The notes under the pieces: model-generated
Database searches by the model: none
The model's input: the letters and a program-made list of their open reading frames with translations, nothing else
What the model was told of the DNA's origin: nothing
Translations under genes and position numbers: made by a program
Assembly: GCA_020848905.1 (NCBI GenBank)
Contig: JADLHG010000004.1
Span: forward strand, 434,001 to 498,000
Direction of reading: 5' to 3'
Origin: Deltaproteobacteria bacterium
Lineage (GTDB): Bacteria; Myxococcota_A; Polyangia; GCA-2747355; JADLHG01
Length of the DNA stretch: 64,000 bases
Shown here: in pieces, positions 1-9,936 of the stretch
Layout: each line of letters begins with the position of its first letter
How positions within the stretch are numbered: the stretch's first letter is position 1

Positions 1-1
1 C

Positions 2-766
2 TGCGCCGGTGCGGTCATGACGCCGGCGCTGCTCCTGCGGCAAGGGCTGGCGAACCAGAGCGGCGAGCTCGGGCGCAACCTGTCGATCCACCCCGCGGCG
101 GCGGTGCTCGGGCTCTTCCCGACGCCGGTGCGGGGGTACGCGGCGATTCCTCAGGGCTACGGGATCGAGGCCTTCCACGGAGAGGGGTTGCTCTTCGAGG
201 GCGCCTTCGCGCCGCTCGACCTCGGCGCGGGAGCGCTGACGCAGGTGGGCCGACGCTATTCTCAGGTGATGGAGGCTTACGACCGGCTGGGGTGCTTCGG
301 CTTTCTCGTCGAGGACACGTCCCGCGGCCGTGTGTGGGGGAGTGGACCGGGCGGCCGGCCGCTCATGACCTACCACCTTAACGACCACGATCTGGCACGC
401 CTGCGCCGCGGCCTGGAGATCCTGTTCCGCATCTACCTCGCCGCGGGTGCGGAGGCGATCTTCCCGCCGATCCCCGGCGCCCCCGAGATCCGGGACCTCG
501 GTGACATCGCGCGTTTCCGTCGCATGCCTCTTCGCGCCCGGGATCTGGAGCTCACGGCGTACCATCCTCTGGGCACGGCGCGCATGGGGCGAGATCCGCG
601 CCGGTCGGTCGTCGGGCCGACCCACGAGACGCACGACGTGCGTGGCCTCTTCGTGTGTGACGGCGCGTCGGTGCCCTCGTCGATCGCCGTCAACCCGCAG
701 ATCACGATCATGGCTCTGGCGAGTCGCGCGGCGGAGTTCGTGGCCGAGAGGGCCCACCGCGGGTAG
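2..766 (+). CDS. GMC-family oxidoreductase, C-terminal part (5' end outside window)
   Basis: The reading frame is open from the first bases of the window, so this is the 3' part of a longer gene; the first ATG at 17 is internal. The end carries the GMC C-terminal domain: a HPLGTARMG-type active-site His segment, then a DGASVPSSIAVNPQITIMAL-like block that closes the FAD-binding fold. The CAGAVMTPALLL segment at the start matches the usual GMC GA(I/V)xTPALLL motif. The family oxidises alcohols, sugars or sterols with FAD, and the substrate cannot be told here. The N-terminal FAD-binding GxGxxG motif must lie upstream of the window. The next gene is convergent, 17 bp away. Confidence 0.9.
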   Translation, partial: CAGAVMTPALLLRQGLANQSGELGRNLSIHPAAAVLGLFPTPVRGYAAIPQGYGIEAFHGEGLLFEGAFAPLDLGAGALTQVGRRYSQVMEAYDRLGCFGFLVEDTSRGRVWGSGPGGRPLMTYHLNDHDLARLRRGLEILFRIYLAAGAEAIFPPIPGAPEIRDLGDIARFRRMPLRARDLELTAYHPLGTARMGRDPRRSVVGPTHETHDVRGLFVCDGASVPSSIAVNPQITIMALASRAAEFVAERAHRG

Positions 767-783
767 CTGCGCTGCCAGCGGTG

Positions 784-2556
784 CTACTCCGCGGCGAGAT
801 AGGATCCGGCGGCGATTCCGTACTGCGCTTCCAGCGTGAAGAGCACGAGTCCTCCCCCGTTGTCGACGCCTCCCAAGAGCGACGCCGCGACGCGTGAGCC
901 TCGGGTGAAGTGGCGGCTGTAGCTCGCTCCGCCGAGGAGTCGGTAGCCGAGGCCGTGGTCGCCGAGCGAGAGGCCCGGCTGGCTGCTGAAGCCGCCCGTG
1001 AGGGTCGCCGACAGGATCCCGAGGGGGTCGAAGGCCGTGTTGTAGAGCAGCCAGTCGTAGGAAACCTTGGCCGAGAGGGCCAGGTCGTCCTCGCCGATCA
1101 TGTTCCAGTAGAAGCGGAGCTCTGCCTGAAAGGCGCGGGTCGTCTGCCGCTGCCGGCGGAATTCGCCCGTGGCGTATAGGAAGCCGATGTCGCGGTCCTG
1201 GCCTTCCTTGACGAAGGTCCGCGCGTAGCCGTACCCCAGGCGAAACAGCATGCCGTCCGGCCGGTCGTCGAGCTGCGGGTCGTCCAGAATGCGGATCATG
1301 CGGTAGACGGTCGCGGCGTCGGGTTCTGCGTCCCGCACCATGCCGTGCTCGCGGAGCAGCTCGAGCGTGTGTCCGAGCTGCCGGAAGCTGCCGAGCTGGT
1401 TGCGCAGCTTGTACCAGGAGAGGGAGAGCGCGCTCGTCGCGGGCGCCGAGAGCGGGCCCTTCAGCAGGCCTGCGCCGAGCAGCACCCGTTCGAGGCGCTT
1501 GGCGCGCAGGCGCGAACCCACGTTGACGATGCGCCCGTAGCCCGGGCCTCCGCCGACCGACGCGTGCGCCGCGAAGGAGAAGCGTTTGTCGGGAGCGAGC
1601 GGGAGCGCTGCCAGGCCCAGCCCGTAGCCGAGGCCTGCCGCGGCCTGGACGAAGAAGAGGGGGAGGTCACGCTGGAAGGGGTAGTAGCGCACCTCGGGGT
1701 TCACGGCGAGGTCGTGTGCGAAGGACCAGGCGGTGTTCCCTGCGGGCGGTCGGGCGAGATCGAAGGCCACGGAGGCCGCGCCGTCCACGGAGTAGCCGAA
1801 GGCGCGGCGTTCCAGCTGGCGATAGTACCGCGTTCGTCCGAAGGCCCCCGCGCTGGCCTGCCCCGAGGCACCGTCCCAGCGGAGGTGTCCGCCGCCCGCC
1901 ACGATGTCGAAGCGCTCCTGGCGCGCGAGAGGCTCCCTGTCGAGCGGTGAGAGATTCAGTCGCGGGAGCTCGCCGAAGCCGTGGCGCTGCGCTTCCGGTC
2001 TCCCGCACCCGCGGCAGGGGGGCGACTTCGGTGGCTCGGTCTCGGCGGGCTTCGCCTCGGGGGACTCCTCGGGGCGCTGTCCCACCTTCGGCGGGGGCTT
2101 GACGGTCGGCTTCGGGCCGGTCTTTGGCTCGGGGGGCACCGGGGTCGGTTGCTTGGCGCCCGCACCCAGTTTCTTGAGCGCTCCGGCGACCGCGTCGCGG
2201 ACGTACGCGTCGAGAGCCGGGTCGTGGAGCAGGGCCTTCAACGGTTCGACAGCGCGCCGGTCTCCCATCTCGCCGAGGGCGTCGATGGCGATCTCCAGGA
2301 TGACGTCGAACCGCTCCTTGGCGATGATGGCGAGCAACGTCGGTACGGCGCGCTTCTCTTTCAGCCGTCCGAGCTCGCGGGCCGCCTCGCGACGTTGTTC
2401 GCGCCAGGTATCGGCCGACATGCCGCGAGGACGGGCCTTGAGCAGCCTGAGCAGGCTTTCCTGACGCGCGTCGTCCTGGGCCCGCGCGTTCCCGCTCGAG
2501 AGGGCGAGGCCAACGACGAGCCACGTGGCGAGGAGGTGCCTGGCGCGCGCGCCCAT
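784..2556 (-). CDS. HEAT-repeat plus beta-barrel-like exported protein
   Basis: A 590-residue protein. A signal peptide (hydrophobic stretch ending SSGNARA, about residues 5-24) is followed by two or three HEAT-like helical repeats (about 35-110) containing REAARELGRLKEKRAVPTLL and AIDALGEMGDRRAVEPLKAL. A Pro/Lys/Glu-rich linker with a CRGCG motif comes next. The C-terminal 380 residues have alternating aromatic and glycine strands typical of outer-membrane barrels. The ATG at 2556 was chosen because its A is shared with the TGA stop of the upstream lipoprotein (TGATG), which implies translational coupling; a longer frame upstream is only a shadow of that lipoprotein. I do not recognise the family. 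An outer-membrane location with a periplasmic HEAT module is inference. Confidence 0.75.
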   Translation of the reverse strand: MGARARHLLATWLVVGLALSSGNARAQDDARQESLLRLLKARPRGMSADTWREQRREAARELGRLKEKRAVPTLLAIIAKERFDVILEIAIDALGEMGDRRAVEPLKALLHDPALDAYVRDAVAGALKKLGAGAKQPTPVPPEPKTGPKPTVKPPPKVGQRPEESPEAKPAETEPPKSPPCRGCGRPEAQRHGFGELPRLNLSPLDREPLARQERFDIVAGGGHLRWDGASGQASAGAFGRTRYYRQLERRAFGYSVDGAASVAFDLARPPAGNTAWSFAHDLAVNPEVRYYPFQRDLPLFFVQAAAGLGYGLGLAALPLAPDKRFSFAAHASVGGGPGYGRIVNVGSRLRAKRLERVLLGAGLLKGPLSAPATSALSLSWYKLRNQLGSFRQLGHTLELLREHGMVRDAEPDAATVYRMIRILDDPQLDDRPDGMLFRLGYGYARTFVKEGQDRDIGFLYATGEFRRQRQTTRAFQAELRFYWNMIGEDDLALSAKVSYDWLLYNTAFDPLGILSATLTGGFSSQPGLSLGDHGLGYRLLGGASYSRHFTRGSRVAASLLGGVDNGGGLVLFTLEAQYGIAAGSYLAAE

Positions 2557-3140
2557 CAGTACCCGAGCAGTCCGTTGTCGCAGACCGTGGCGGTCCACAT
2601 GCTCTTGCCGTTGTTGCAGGTGTACTTGTCGAGGGCCGGACGCTTCTCGGCCGAGCCGAGCTTGGCCGCGAGCGGCAGCCCCAGACTTCCGCACGCCAGC
2701 TGGTCGATGCACCGCCCGATGGACGCGAGCTCGTCCGCTCCGTAGCGTCGGTCTCCCCCACACGGGTCGCTCCGCCCTAGGGTCAGTCGCGCGACACACC
2801 AGGCGTGGTCGAGGTAGTGGTACCGGCAGCGGGGGACGCCCTTGTCGTCGGGGAGGCAGGAGCCCACGCCGCACTGGCTATCTTCCTTGCACTCGTCGCC
2901 CGAGGGTCGCAGGAACGCCCCTCCGATGATCCCGCAGGCTTCGAGACGCCGGCAGGTGGCCTCGATCGTCGGTTGCGCCGCCGTGATCCCTGCGCGCTGT
3001 CCTGCTGCGCAGCCGAGGACGCCGGCCATGGGGGACTCGCACGGGTCCAGCACCCCCGGCGTGGGCTTTCCGTCGCTGCCGCAGGCGGTGAGCACGAGGA
3101 GCGTGGCGGGTGCGACCCTCAGCAGGCAGGCCCCGAGCAT
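2556..3140 (-). CDS. small Cys-rich lipoprotein
   Basis: A 194-residue protein with a lipoprotein signal: hydrophobic core then LTAC lipobox, Cys near residue 20. The mature part has about fourteen cysteines in short pairs (for example ECKEDSQCGVGSC, CDNG), suggesting a disulfide-bonded extracytoplasmic domain like those of myxobacterial surface lipoproteins. No enzyme motif is visible. Its stop overlaps the start of the barrel protein, so the two are co-translated and probably work together at the envelope. A good promoter sits directly upstream (3147-3175), with its -10 box only 6 bases from the ATG. Function unknown. Confidence 0.75.
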   Translation of the reverse strand: MLGACLLRVAPATLLVLTACGSDGKPTPGVLDPCESPMAGVLGCAAGQRAGITAAQPTIEATCRRLEACGIIGGAFLRPSGDECKEDSQCGVGSCLPDDKGVPRCRYHYLDHAWCVARLTLGRSDPCGGDRRYGADELASIGRCIDQLACGSLGLPLAAKLGSAEKRPALDKYTCNNGKSMWTATVCDNGLLGY

Positions 3141-3146
3141 GGCCTC

Positions 3147-3175
3147 ACTCTAGCCGTCCCGATCGCTGAAGTCAA
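3147..3175 (-). promoter_or_regulatory. sigma70-type promoter, lipoprotein/barrel operon
   Basis: On the minus strand the sequence reads TTGACT, 17 bp, TAGAGT, then six bases and the ATG at 3140. The predicted transcription start falls at or next to the start codon, so the mRNA may be leaderless. A GAGG lies only 2 bases from the ATG, too close for a normal ribosome binding site. Confidence 0.6.
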
Positions 3176-3228
3176 AGGCGCTGCCGCCGAGATCTCGTAC
3201 GAACGCGCAGGGTTAACCCTATGGCGGC

Positions 3229-5298
3229 TCACTCGGTCGCCGGGGCGTCGCCGGCGGGAGGTGCGGAGGACTTCGGGAGCGCCTCGGCGAGCAGCTGCGC
3301 GAGATCCACCACGCGGACGTCGTCGTCGCGGTTCAGCGCCTTTATGCCGTCGGAGAGCATCACGTTGCAGAAGGGACAGGCCGTGGCGATGGTCTTGGCG
3401 CCGGTCTTCACCGCCTCTTCCGTGCGGTTCACGTTCATGCGCGGGCCGTGCTCCTCCATCCACATGTGCGCCCCGCCGGCGCCGCAGCAGAAGCTCTTCT
3501 CGTGGTGGCGCGGAAGCTCCATGGCCGGCTTTCCGGTCGCCGCCGCGACCACGGCGCGGGGGTTTTCGTACTCGTTGTTCCACCGGCCGAGGTAGCACGC
3601 GTCGTGATAGGCCACGGCCTCCTGCACCTTGGGGCTAGGCTTCAGCTTCCCTTCGGCGACCAGCTTCGCCAGAAACTGAGAGTGGTGCGTCACCTCGTAG
3701 GTGCCGCCGAAGGCCGGGTACTCGTTCTTGAAGCTGTGGAAGCAGTGGGGACAGGTGGTGAGGATCTTCTTCACCTTGTAGCCCTTCAGCGTCTCCACGT
3801 TCGCCTCGGCCATCATCTGAAAGAGGAATTCGTTGCCCGCGCGGCGCGCCGCATCGCCGGTGCACCCCTCCTCGAGACCGAGCACGGCGAAATCCACGCC
3901 GGCCTCGCTGAGGAGCTGGACCCAGGCCCGGGAGATCTTCTTCGCGCTGTCGTCGAAGCTTCCGGCGCAGCCGATCCACACCAGGTACTCCGCCTCGCCC
4001 TTGTCCGCCATGACCGGCACGTCGAGCCCCTCGGCCCAGTCCATGCGCTTGTCGGACCCGATCCCCCACGGGTTCTGATTGTTCTCGATGCCACGGAACA
4101 TGCGCTTGAGCTCGCCGGGGACGCGGTGCTCCTCGGCCAGCGTGATGTGGGTGCGCATCTGGAGGATCTTCATCGGGTGCTCGATGAACACCGGACAGAC
4201 CGCCTCGCAGGCGCCGCAGGTGGTGCACGACCAGAGCGTCTCGTCCTTGATGCGTCCGCCCACCATCGAGGGCAGGGCCTCGAGCTCCTTCAGGACCGCC
4301 TCGTCCTGCGCGCTCGGCTTCGGCTCGTCGGGCTTCGCCTCCACCCCGGGCTTCACGGACGGCGAGAGCCTCGCCAGCAGCGCGCCGCGGGCCAGCATCT
4401 CGTGGCGGACGTCGTGGATGAGATGCATCGGGCTGAGCGGCTTGTCCGTGGCCATCGCGGGGCAGTTGTTGCTGCAGCGAGCGCAGTCCGTGCAGGCGTA
4501 GGTGTCGAGGAGCGACTTCCAGTCGAACTGGTCGAAGCGACTGACGCCCCACTGGTTCTCGTCCTCCAGGTCCAGCTTTGGCAAAACGCCACGCTGCCCG
4601 CGGTTCCGGAGCAGGATGTTCGGCAGCGATCCGAGCAGGTGGATGTGTTTGGAGTGCGGGATGTAGTTCAGGAAGAAGAGGATGATCAGCACGTGCGTCC
4701 ACCACGCGACCTCGGCGACCGTGTGCCCCACCGCGGTGCTGCCGGCTCCCGCAAGGCGCGCCACGTAGGCGCTGATCGGCAGGTGCTGCACCTCGTGGCC
4801 GCCGAAGGCGTAGTGGACGAAGTGCGAGACGCAGAGCAGCCCGATGAGCCCGAGGACGAGGGCGGCGTCGAGGCTGAGGGGGATGAGCCGCGGTTTGATG
4901 ATGATCCGTCGGAGGAAGCCCCAGGTCACCATGGCCAGCACCCAGAGGTTGGCCAGGTCGAGCACCGTCTTGAAGCCGTGGTCCACGCGGGTTCCGAAGA
5001 GCCACGCGAAGGAGAAGGAGGGGATCGCGCCGCTCAGGACGATCTCCACCGTGCCCACGGTGATGATGAGAAAACCCCAGAAAATAGGCAGATGATGCCA
5101 GGAGAGCCCTTCGCGCGCGACGGACCGCTGGAAGAAGAAGAAGAGGAGCACGTCCCCTACGCGCCCCCCCCAGTCGCGGAAGCCGGCGAGAGTGGGCCGC
5201 CCTCGCCGCAGGGCGCCGACCATGCGTCGTGCGGTGCGGGCGAAGAGTCCGGAGGCGATGAGAAGGAGGGCGATGAAGACGATCTGTCGTGCCGTCAT
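3229..5298 (-). CDS. FadF/HdrD-like membrane iron-sulfur oxidoreductase
   Basis: 689 residues in three parts. The first 240 or so residues contain about six membrane helices with His residues, of the NarI/HdrE cytochrome b type. Two [4Fe-4S] clusters follow: CTDCARCSNNCP and CTTCGACEAVCP. Two CCG domains end the protein. The second is complete (HDACYLGRWN, FCCGAGG, ACPFC); the first has GCTGD where CCG is usual, plus TCPHC. Proteins of this build (FadF, EtfDH-like) pass electrons from electron-transfer flavoprotein, reduced by acyl-CoA dehydrogenases, to menaquinone. No etfAB genes are in the window, so the partner is inferred. The start at 5298 has AGAGGA about 9 bases upstream. It may be co-transcribed with the Trm112-like gene 118 bp upstream. 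Confidence 0.9.
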   Translation of the reverse strand: MTARQIVFIALLLIASGLFARTARRMVGALRRGRPTLAGFRDWGGRVGDVLLFFFFQRSVAREGLSWHHLPIFWGFLIITVGTVEIVLSGAIPSFSFAWLFGTRVDHGFKTVLDLANLWVLAMVTWGFLRRIIIKPRLIPLSLDAALVLGLIGLLCVSHFVHYAFGGHEVQHLPISAYVARLAGAGSTAVGHTVAEVAWWTHVLIILFFLNYIPHSKHIHLLGSLPNILLRNRGQRGVLPKLDLEDENQWGVSRFDQFDWKSLLDTYACTDCARCSNNCPAMATDKPLSPMHLIHDVRHEMLARGALLARLSPSVKPGVEAKPDEPKPSAQDEAVLKELEALPSMVGGRIKDETLWSCTTCGACEAVCPVFIEHPMKILQMRTHITLAEEHRVPGELKRMFRGIENNQNPWGIGSDKRMDWAEGLDVPVMADKGEAEYLVWIGCAGSFDDSAKKISRAWVQLLSEAGVDFAVLGLEEGCTGDAARRAGNEFLFQMMAEANVETLKGYKVKKILTTCPHCFHSFKNEYPAFGGTYEVTHHSQFLAKLVAEGKLKPSPKVQEAVAYHDACYLGRWNNEYENPRAVVAAATGKPAMELPRHHEKSFCCGAGGAHMWMEEHGPRMNVNRTEEAVKTGAKTIATACPFCNVMLSDGIKALNRDDDVRVVDLAQLLAEALPKSSAPPAGDAPATE

Positions 5299-5416
5299 GA
5301 GACGTATCCTCTGCGACCAAGCGGCGGCTGCCGCGGTGCGCTGGCGGAACGCGCCCGGGCCGGTCGGGAGGGACGACTAGTTCCGGTCCTCCGAGGCGGC
5401 CAGAGGGCCCCGCGCC

Positions 5417-5590
5417 CTACTTCTGCAGGGGCTGCGCTTCGCTGACCAGGAAGTTGGGAATCTCGTCCACTACGGGGTAGGTGAGCTTGCACCCGTGGCA
5501 GATGAAGGCGCTCTCGTCTTTCTTGAGCTCGAGCTCCCCTTTGCACTTCGGGCACCGCAGGATTCGGATCAGGTCTGGATCGAGGGGCAT
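5417..5590 (-). CDS. Trm112/YcaR-like zinc-ribbon protein
   Basis: A 57-residue protein with a Trm112p-like fold signature: MPLDPDLIRILRCPKCKGEL, then C31-x2-C34 and the DEIPNF end typical of the family. Zinc ligands are C13, C16, C31 and C34. Bacterial members are small partners of methyltransferases or of cell-envelope enzymes, and the exact role is not settled. The ATG at 5590 was chosen over longer frames because GGGAGA lies about 6 bases upstream and the family starts with M-x-x-x-L. It is divergent from purM and upstream of the Fe-S oxidoreductase on the same strand. Confidence 0.85.
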   Translation of the reverse strand: MPLDPDLIRILRCPKCKGELELKKDESAFICHGCKLTYPVVDEIPNFLVSEAQPLQK

Positions 5591-5660
5591 CGTGTTCTCC
5601 CGTCGCGCAGCATGCCTGACGGGAGGGGGCGCCGCAAGGGGGCGCGCGCGTTCCGATGAC

Positions 5661-5689
5661 TTGACCTCTCGATGCGCGCGGGCTATGGT
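5661..5689 (+). promoter_or_regulatory. purM promoter
   Basis: TTGACC, 17 bp, TATGGT. The predicted start of transcription is near 5696, giving a leader of about 23 bases before the purM ATG. Confidence 0.7.
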
Positions 5690-5718
5690 GCGACCGCGCC
5701 AGAGCGCATAATAACAAA

Positions 5719-6744
5719 ATGAAATCAATAACATATAAGACATCTGGCGTGGACGTGGATGCGGGGAACGCGCTCGCCCGATGGATCGGCAGTCGCGCAC
5801 GGGCCACGCATCGGCCGGAGCTCGTGTCCGGGATCGGCGGCTTCGCGGGACTGTTCCGCTTGCCGCGGGGACTCGAGGAGCCGCTCCTCGTGGCGAGCAC
5901 CGACGGGGTGGGGACGAAGCTGAAGCTCGCGTTCGCGACGGGGCGCCACGCCACGATCGGCGTGGACCTGGTGGCCATGAACGTGAACGACCTGCTGTGC
6001 GTGGGAGCCGAGCCGCTCTTCTTCCTGGATTACTTCGCAGTCGGAACGCTCGAGCTACCGGTCGCGCAGGGGGTGCTGGAAGGGGTCCTGCGGGGGTGCG
6101 AGGAGGCCGGCTGCACGCTGCTCGGTGGCGAGACGGCGGAGCTGCCGGGATTCTACTCGGGAGGGGAGTACGACCTGGCCGGGTTCGTCGTGGGAGTCGT
6201 GGAGGCGTCGCGGGTCATCGACGGGCGGAAGGCGGCGGCGGGGGACCTCGTGGTGGGCGTGGCCTCGTCGGGGCTACACTCGAACGGGTACTCCCTGGCG
6301 CGGCGCGTCTTGGTCGGGGAGGGGGCGGACCTCGACGCGGTGGTGCCCGAGTTCGGTCGAAGCCTGGCCGACGAACTCCTCGAGCCAACGCGCATCTACG
6401 TCAAGCCCGTCCGCGCGCTGCTCGAGCAGGTGGAGCCGAGAGCGATCGCCCACATCACTGGCGGGGGGCTCGTCGAGAATCCGCCGCGCGTCATCCCCGA
6501 CACGCTGGCCTTCCGGCTCTATCCGGAAAGGTGGCCCGTGCCGCGGGTGATGCGCCTCATCGGCGAGCGAGGACCCGTGGCGGAGGAGGAGCTGCGCCGC
6601 ACCTTCAACATGGGTCTCGGCCTCCTGATCGTCGTGCCACCGGAGGATGCCGACCGGACGCGGGCTCTCCTCGGTGAGATCCCCTCGTGGATCGTCGGGG
6701 AGCTCGTGCCGCGCACCGGCTCGGCGGTGGAGTTCGTCGCGTGA
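5719..6744 (+). CDS. purM: phosphoribosylformylglycinamidine cyclo-ligase (AIR synthase)
   Basis: 341 residues, normal length for PurM, which closes the imidazole ring of AIR from FGAM with ATP in cytosolic purine synthesis. Visible motifs are the N-terminal DVDAGNALARWI, STDGVGTKLKLA, GVDLVAMNVNDLL, GGETAELPGFY and HITGGGLVENPPRV, all hallmarks of the family. There is no good Shine-Dalgarno sequence. Instead the bases around the start (about 5706-5748) are strikingly A/T-rich, with codons such as AAA, ATA, ACA and TAT, unlike the rest of the gene; this probably keeps the initiation region unstructured. The stop overlaps the purN GTG by four bases (GTGA), so the pair is an operon. Confidence 0.97.
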   Translation: MKSITYKTSGVDVDAGNALARWIGSRARATHRPELVSGIGGFAGLFRLPRGLEEPLLVASTDGVGTKLKLAFATGRHATIGVDLVAMNVNDLLCVGAEPLFFLDYFAVGTLELPVAQGVLEGVLRGCEEAGCTLLGGETAELPGFYSGGEYDLAGFVVGVVEASRVIDGRKAAAGDLVVGVASSGLHSNGYSLARRVLVGEGADLDAVVPEFGRSLADELLEPTRIYVKPVRALLEQVEPRAIAHITGGGLVENPPRVIPDTLAFRLYPERWPVPRVMRLIGERGPVAEEELRRTFNMGLGLLIVVPPEDADRTRALLGEIPSWIVGELVPRTGSAVEFVA

Positions 6745-7406
6745 GCCGGTTGCGCCTCGGGGTCCTGGTGTCCGGGAGCGGCACGAACCTCCAGGCCATT
6801 CTCGACGCGGTGGCCGACGGACGTCTCGACGCGGAGGTCCGCGTGGTGGTGAGCAACCGCCCCGGCGTCTACGCGCTCGAGCGGGCTCGGCGCGCGGGCG
6901 TGCCGACCGTCGTGATCTCCCATCGCGACTACGCGGACCGCGCTACCTTCGAGGGGGCGCTCATCGAGGCGCTCGCCCGAACGGGAGCCGAGTGGATCGC
7001 GCTCGCGGGCTTCATGCGGATCCTCTCGGGGCGCTTCCTCTCCGCCTTTCCGGACCGCGTCGTGAACATCCATCCCGCGCTGCTCCCCGCGTTTCCGGGG
7101 GTTCACGCCCAGCGCCAGGCTCTCGCGTACGGTTCCAAGTGGAGCGGCTGCACCGTCCACTTCGTCGACGAGGGGACCGACAGCGGACCGATCATCGCGC
7201 AGGCGGTGGTCCCCGTTCTCGACGGTGACGACGAGGAGACGCTCACCCGCCGCATCCTGGCGCAGGAGCACCGGCTTTACCCCCGGGCGCTCCAGCTCCT
7301 CGCCGAGGGGCGCGTGGAGCGGGCCGGACGTCGCGTGTTCGTCCGTGGCGCGGCCGTCCCGGCCGACGCGGCGCTGATGAACCCTCCTTGGGGGGAGTCG
7401 GTCTGA
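6741..7406 (+). CDS. purN: phosphoribosylglycinamide formyltransferase
   Basis: 221 residues. PurN transfers a formyl group from 10-formyl-THF to GAR. The start GTG at 6741 overlaps the purM stop (GTGA) and gives the typical N-terminus SRLRLGVLVSGSGTNLQAIL. The catalytic set is visible: the NIHPALLPAFPG segment (Asn and His) and the Asp in VDEGTDSGPII. A longer frame from 6687 is rejected because it runs antiphase into purM. Translational coupling to purM fits balanced expression of two purine enzymes. The rpsA promoter begins 4 bases after its stop. Confidence 0.96.
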   Translation: MSRLRLGVLVSGSGTNLQAILDAVADGRLDAEVRVVVSNRPGVYALERARRAGVPTVVISHRDYADRATFEGALIEALARTGAEWIALAGFMRILSGRFLSAFPDRVVNIHPALLPAFPGVHAQRQALAYGSKWSGCTVHFVDEGTDSGPIIAQAVVPVLDGDDEETLTRRILAQEHRLYPRALQLLAEGRVERAGRRVFVRGAAVPADAALMNPPWGESV

Positions 7407-7410
7407 GCAG

Positions 7411-7439
7411 TTGACATCGGCCCCGCAGGGGCGTAGATT
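7411..7439 (+). promoter_or_regulatory. rpsA promoter
   Basis: Consensus TTGACA, 17 bp, TAGATT, the best match in the window. The predicted transcript starts near 7446 and leaves a leader of nearly 90 bases before rpsA. Confidence 0.75.
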
Positions 7440-7447
7440 CCCAGCGA

Positions 7448-7497
7448 TTTTCGGCAGGCCCTCAATAGTCAAGGACTTACCGGGGTTTAGCCGAAGA
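7448..7497 (+). promoter_or_regulatory. possible structured rpsA leader
   Basis: TTCGGC (7450-7455) can pair with GCCGAA (7490-7495), extended by a T-G and a T-A pair outside. Inside, CCC and GGGG can pair as well. The hairpin lies between the promoter and the ribosome binding site. Autoregulation of S1 through its own leader is known in other bacteria; that this hairpin serves it is inference. Confidence 0.35.
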
Positions 7498-7533
7498 AAT
7501 CGAGACGAACGAGGAAGGAGCTTCGAAGTTCAA

Positions 7534-9330
<1,797 letters not shown>

Positions 9331-9379
9331 GAGCTGGCCGCAGGCGCCGCAAATGTCGCGCGCACCGCGGGGAGCCCAC

Positions 9380-9385
9380 TATAAT
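9380..9385 (+). promoter_or_regulatory. TATAAT -10 box before HIT gene
   Basis: A perfect TATAAT lies 24 bases before the TTG start at 9409, but no credible -35 hexamer stands 16-18 bp upstream. It could be a weak or activated internal promoter for the HIT-lapA-lapB operon. Confidence 0.3.
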
Positions 9386-9408
9386 GGGCGCCTCGAGGAG
9401 CGAAGACC

Positions 9409-9936
9409 TTGAAGCGCCTATGGGCCCCCTGGCGGAAGGGCTACTTGCTCGGTGAGCCGGCCGGCCCGAAGCCCGAGGGGTGCATCTTCTGCGCTCTTCC
9501 CGCCCTGGACGAGGACCAGCATCGCGCGAACCTGCTGCTGTCGGTCGGGAGACGCGCCTTCCTGATCCTGAATCGATACCCGTACAACAGTGGCCATCTG
9601 ATGGCGGTGCCGCGACTTCACGCGGCGGACCCGTCGGAGCTCTCCCCCCCCGACTACTGGGTGCTGGCCGAGGTGTTGCGCCGAGCGACTCGTTCCCTCC
9701 GCGAGACGCTCCGGCCGCAAGGTGTGAACGTGGGGATGAACCTCGGCGAGGCGGCCGGCGCAGGGATAGCGGAGCACTGCCACTATCACCTGGTCCCGCG
9801 CTGGGTCGGCGACACGAACTTCCTGCCCGTGGTAGGCGAGACGAAGGTCCTGAGCATCGGGCTCGCGGATAGCTACGACCAGCTCGTGCCCGTCATGCGG
9901 GATCTCGTTCCCACGGTGGAGGAGGAGCTCGCGTGA
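9409..9936 (+). CDS. HIT-family nucleotide hydrolase/phosphorylase
   Basis: 175 residues starting at TTG 9409, preceded by GAGGAG at 9395-9400. The N-terminus KRLWAPWRKGYL, the CIFC zinc pair and the His triad in EHCHYHLVPRW mark an Ap4A phosphorylase-like branch of the HIT family. These enzymes hydrolyse or phosphorolyse dinucleoside polyphosphates or AMP-amides, with the middle His of the triad as nucleophile. The stop overlaps the next start (GTGA), so it heads an operon with lapA, lapB and a membrane transporter. The exact substrate is unknown. Confidence 0.9.
   Translation: MKRLWAPWRKGYLLGEPAGPKPEGCIFCALPALDEDQHRANLLLSVGRRAFLILNRYPYNSGHLMAVPRLHAADPSELSPPDYWVLAEVLRRATRSLRETLRPQGVNVGMNLGEAAGAGIAEHCHYHLVPRWVGDTNFLPVVGETKVLSIGLADSYDQLVPVMRDLVPTVEEELA

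Noticed and set aside
3448-5445. 665-codon open frame opposite the Fe-S oxidoreductase
   Set aside because: Shadow of a gene with clear Fe-S motifs; the product is a low-complexity His/Arg/Glu-rich string.
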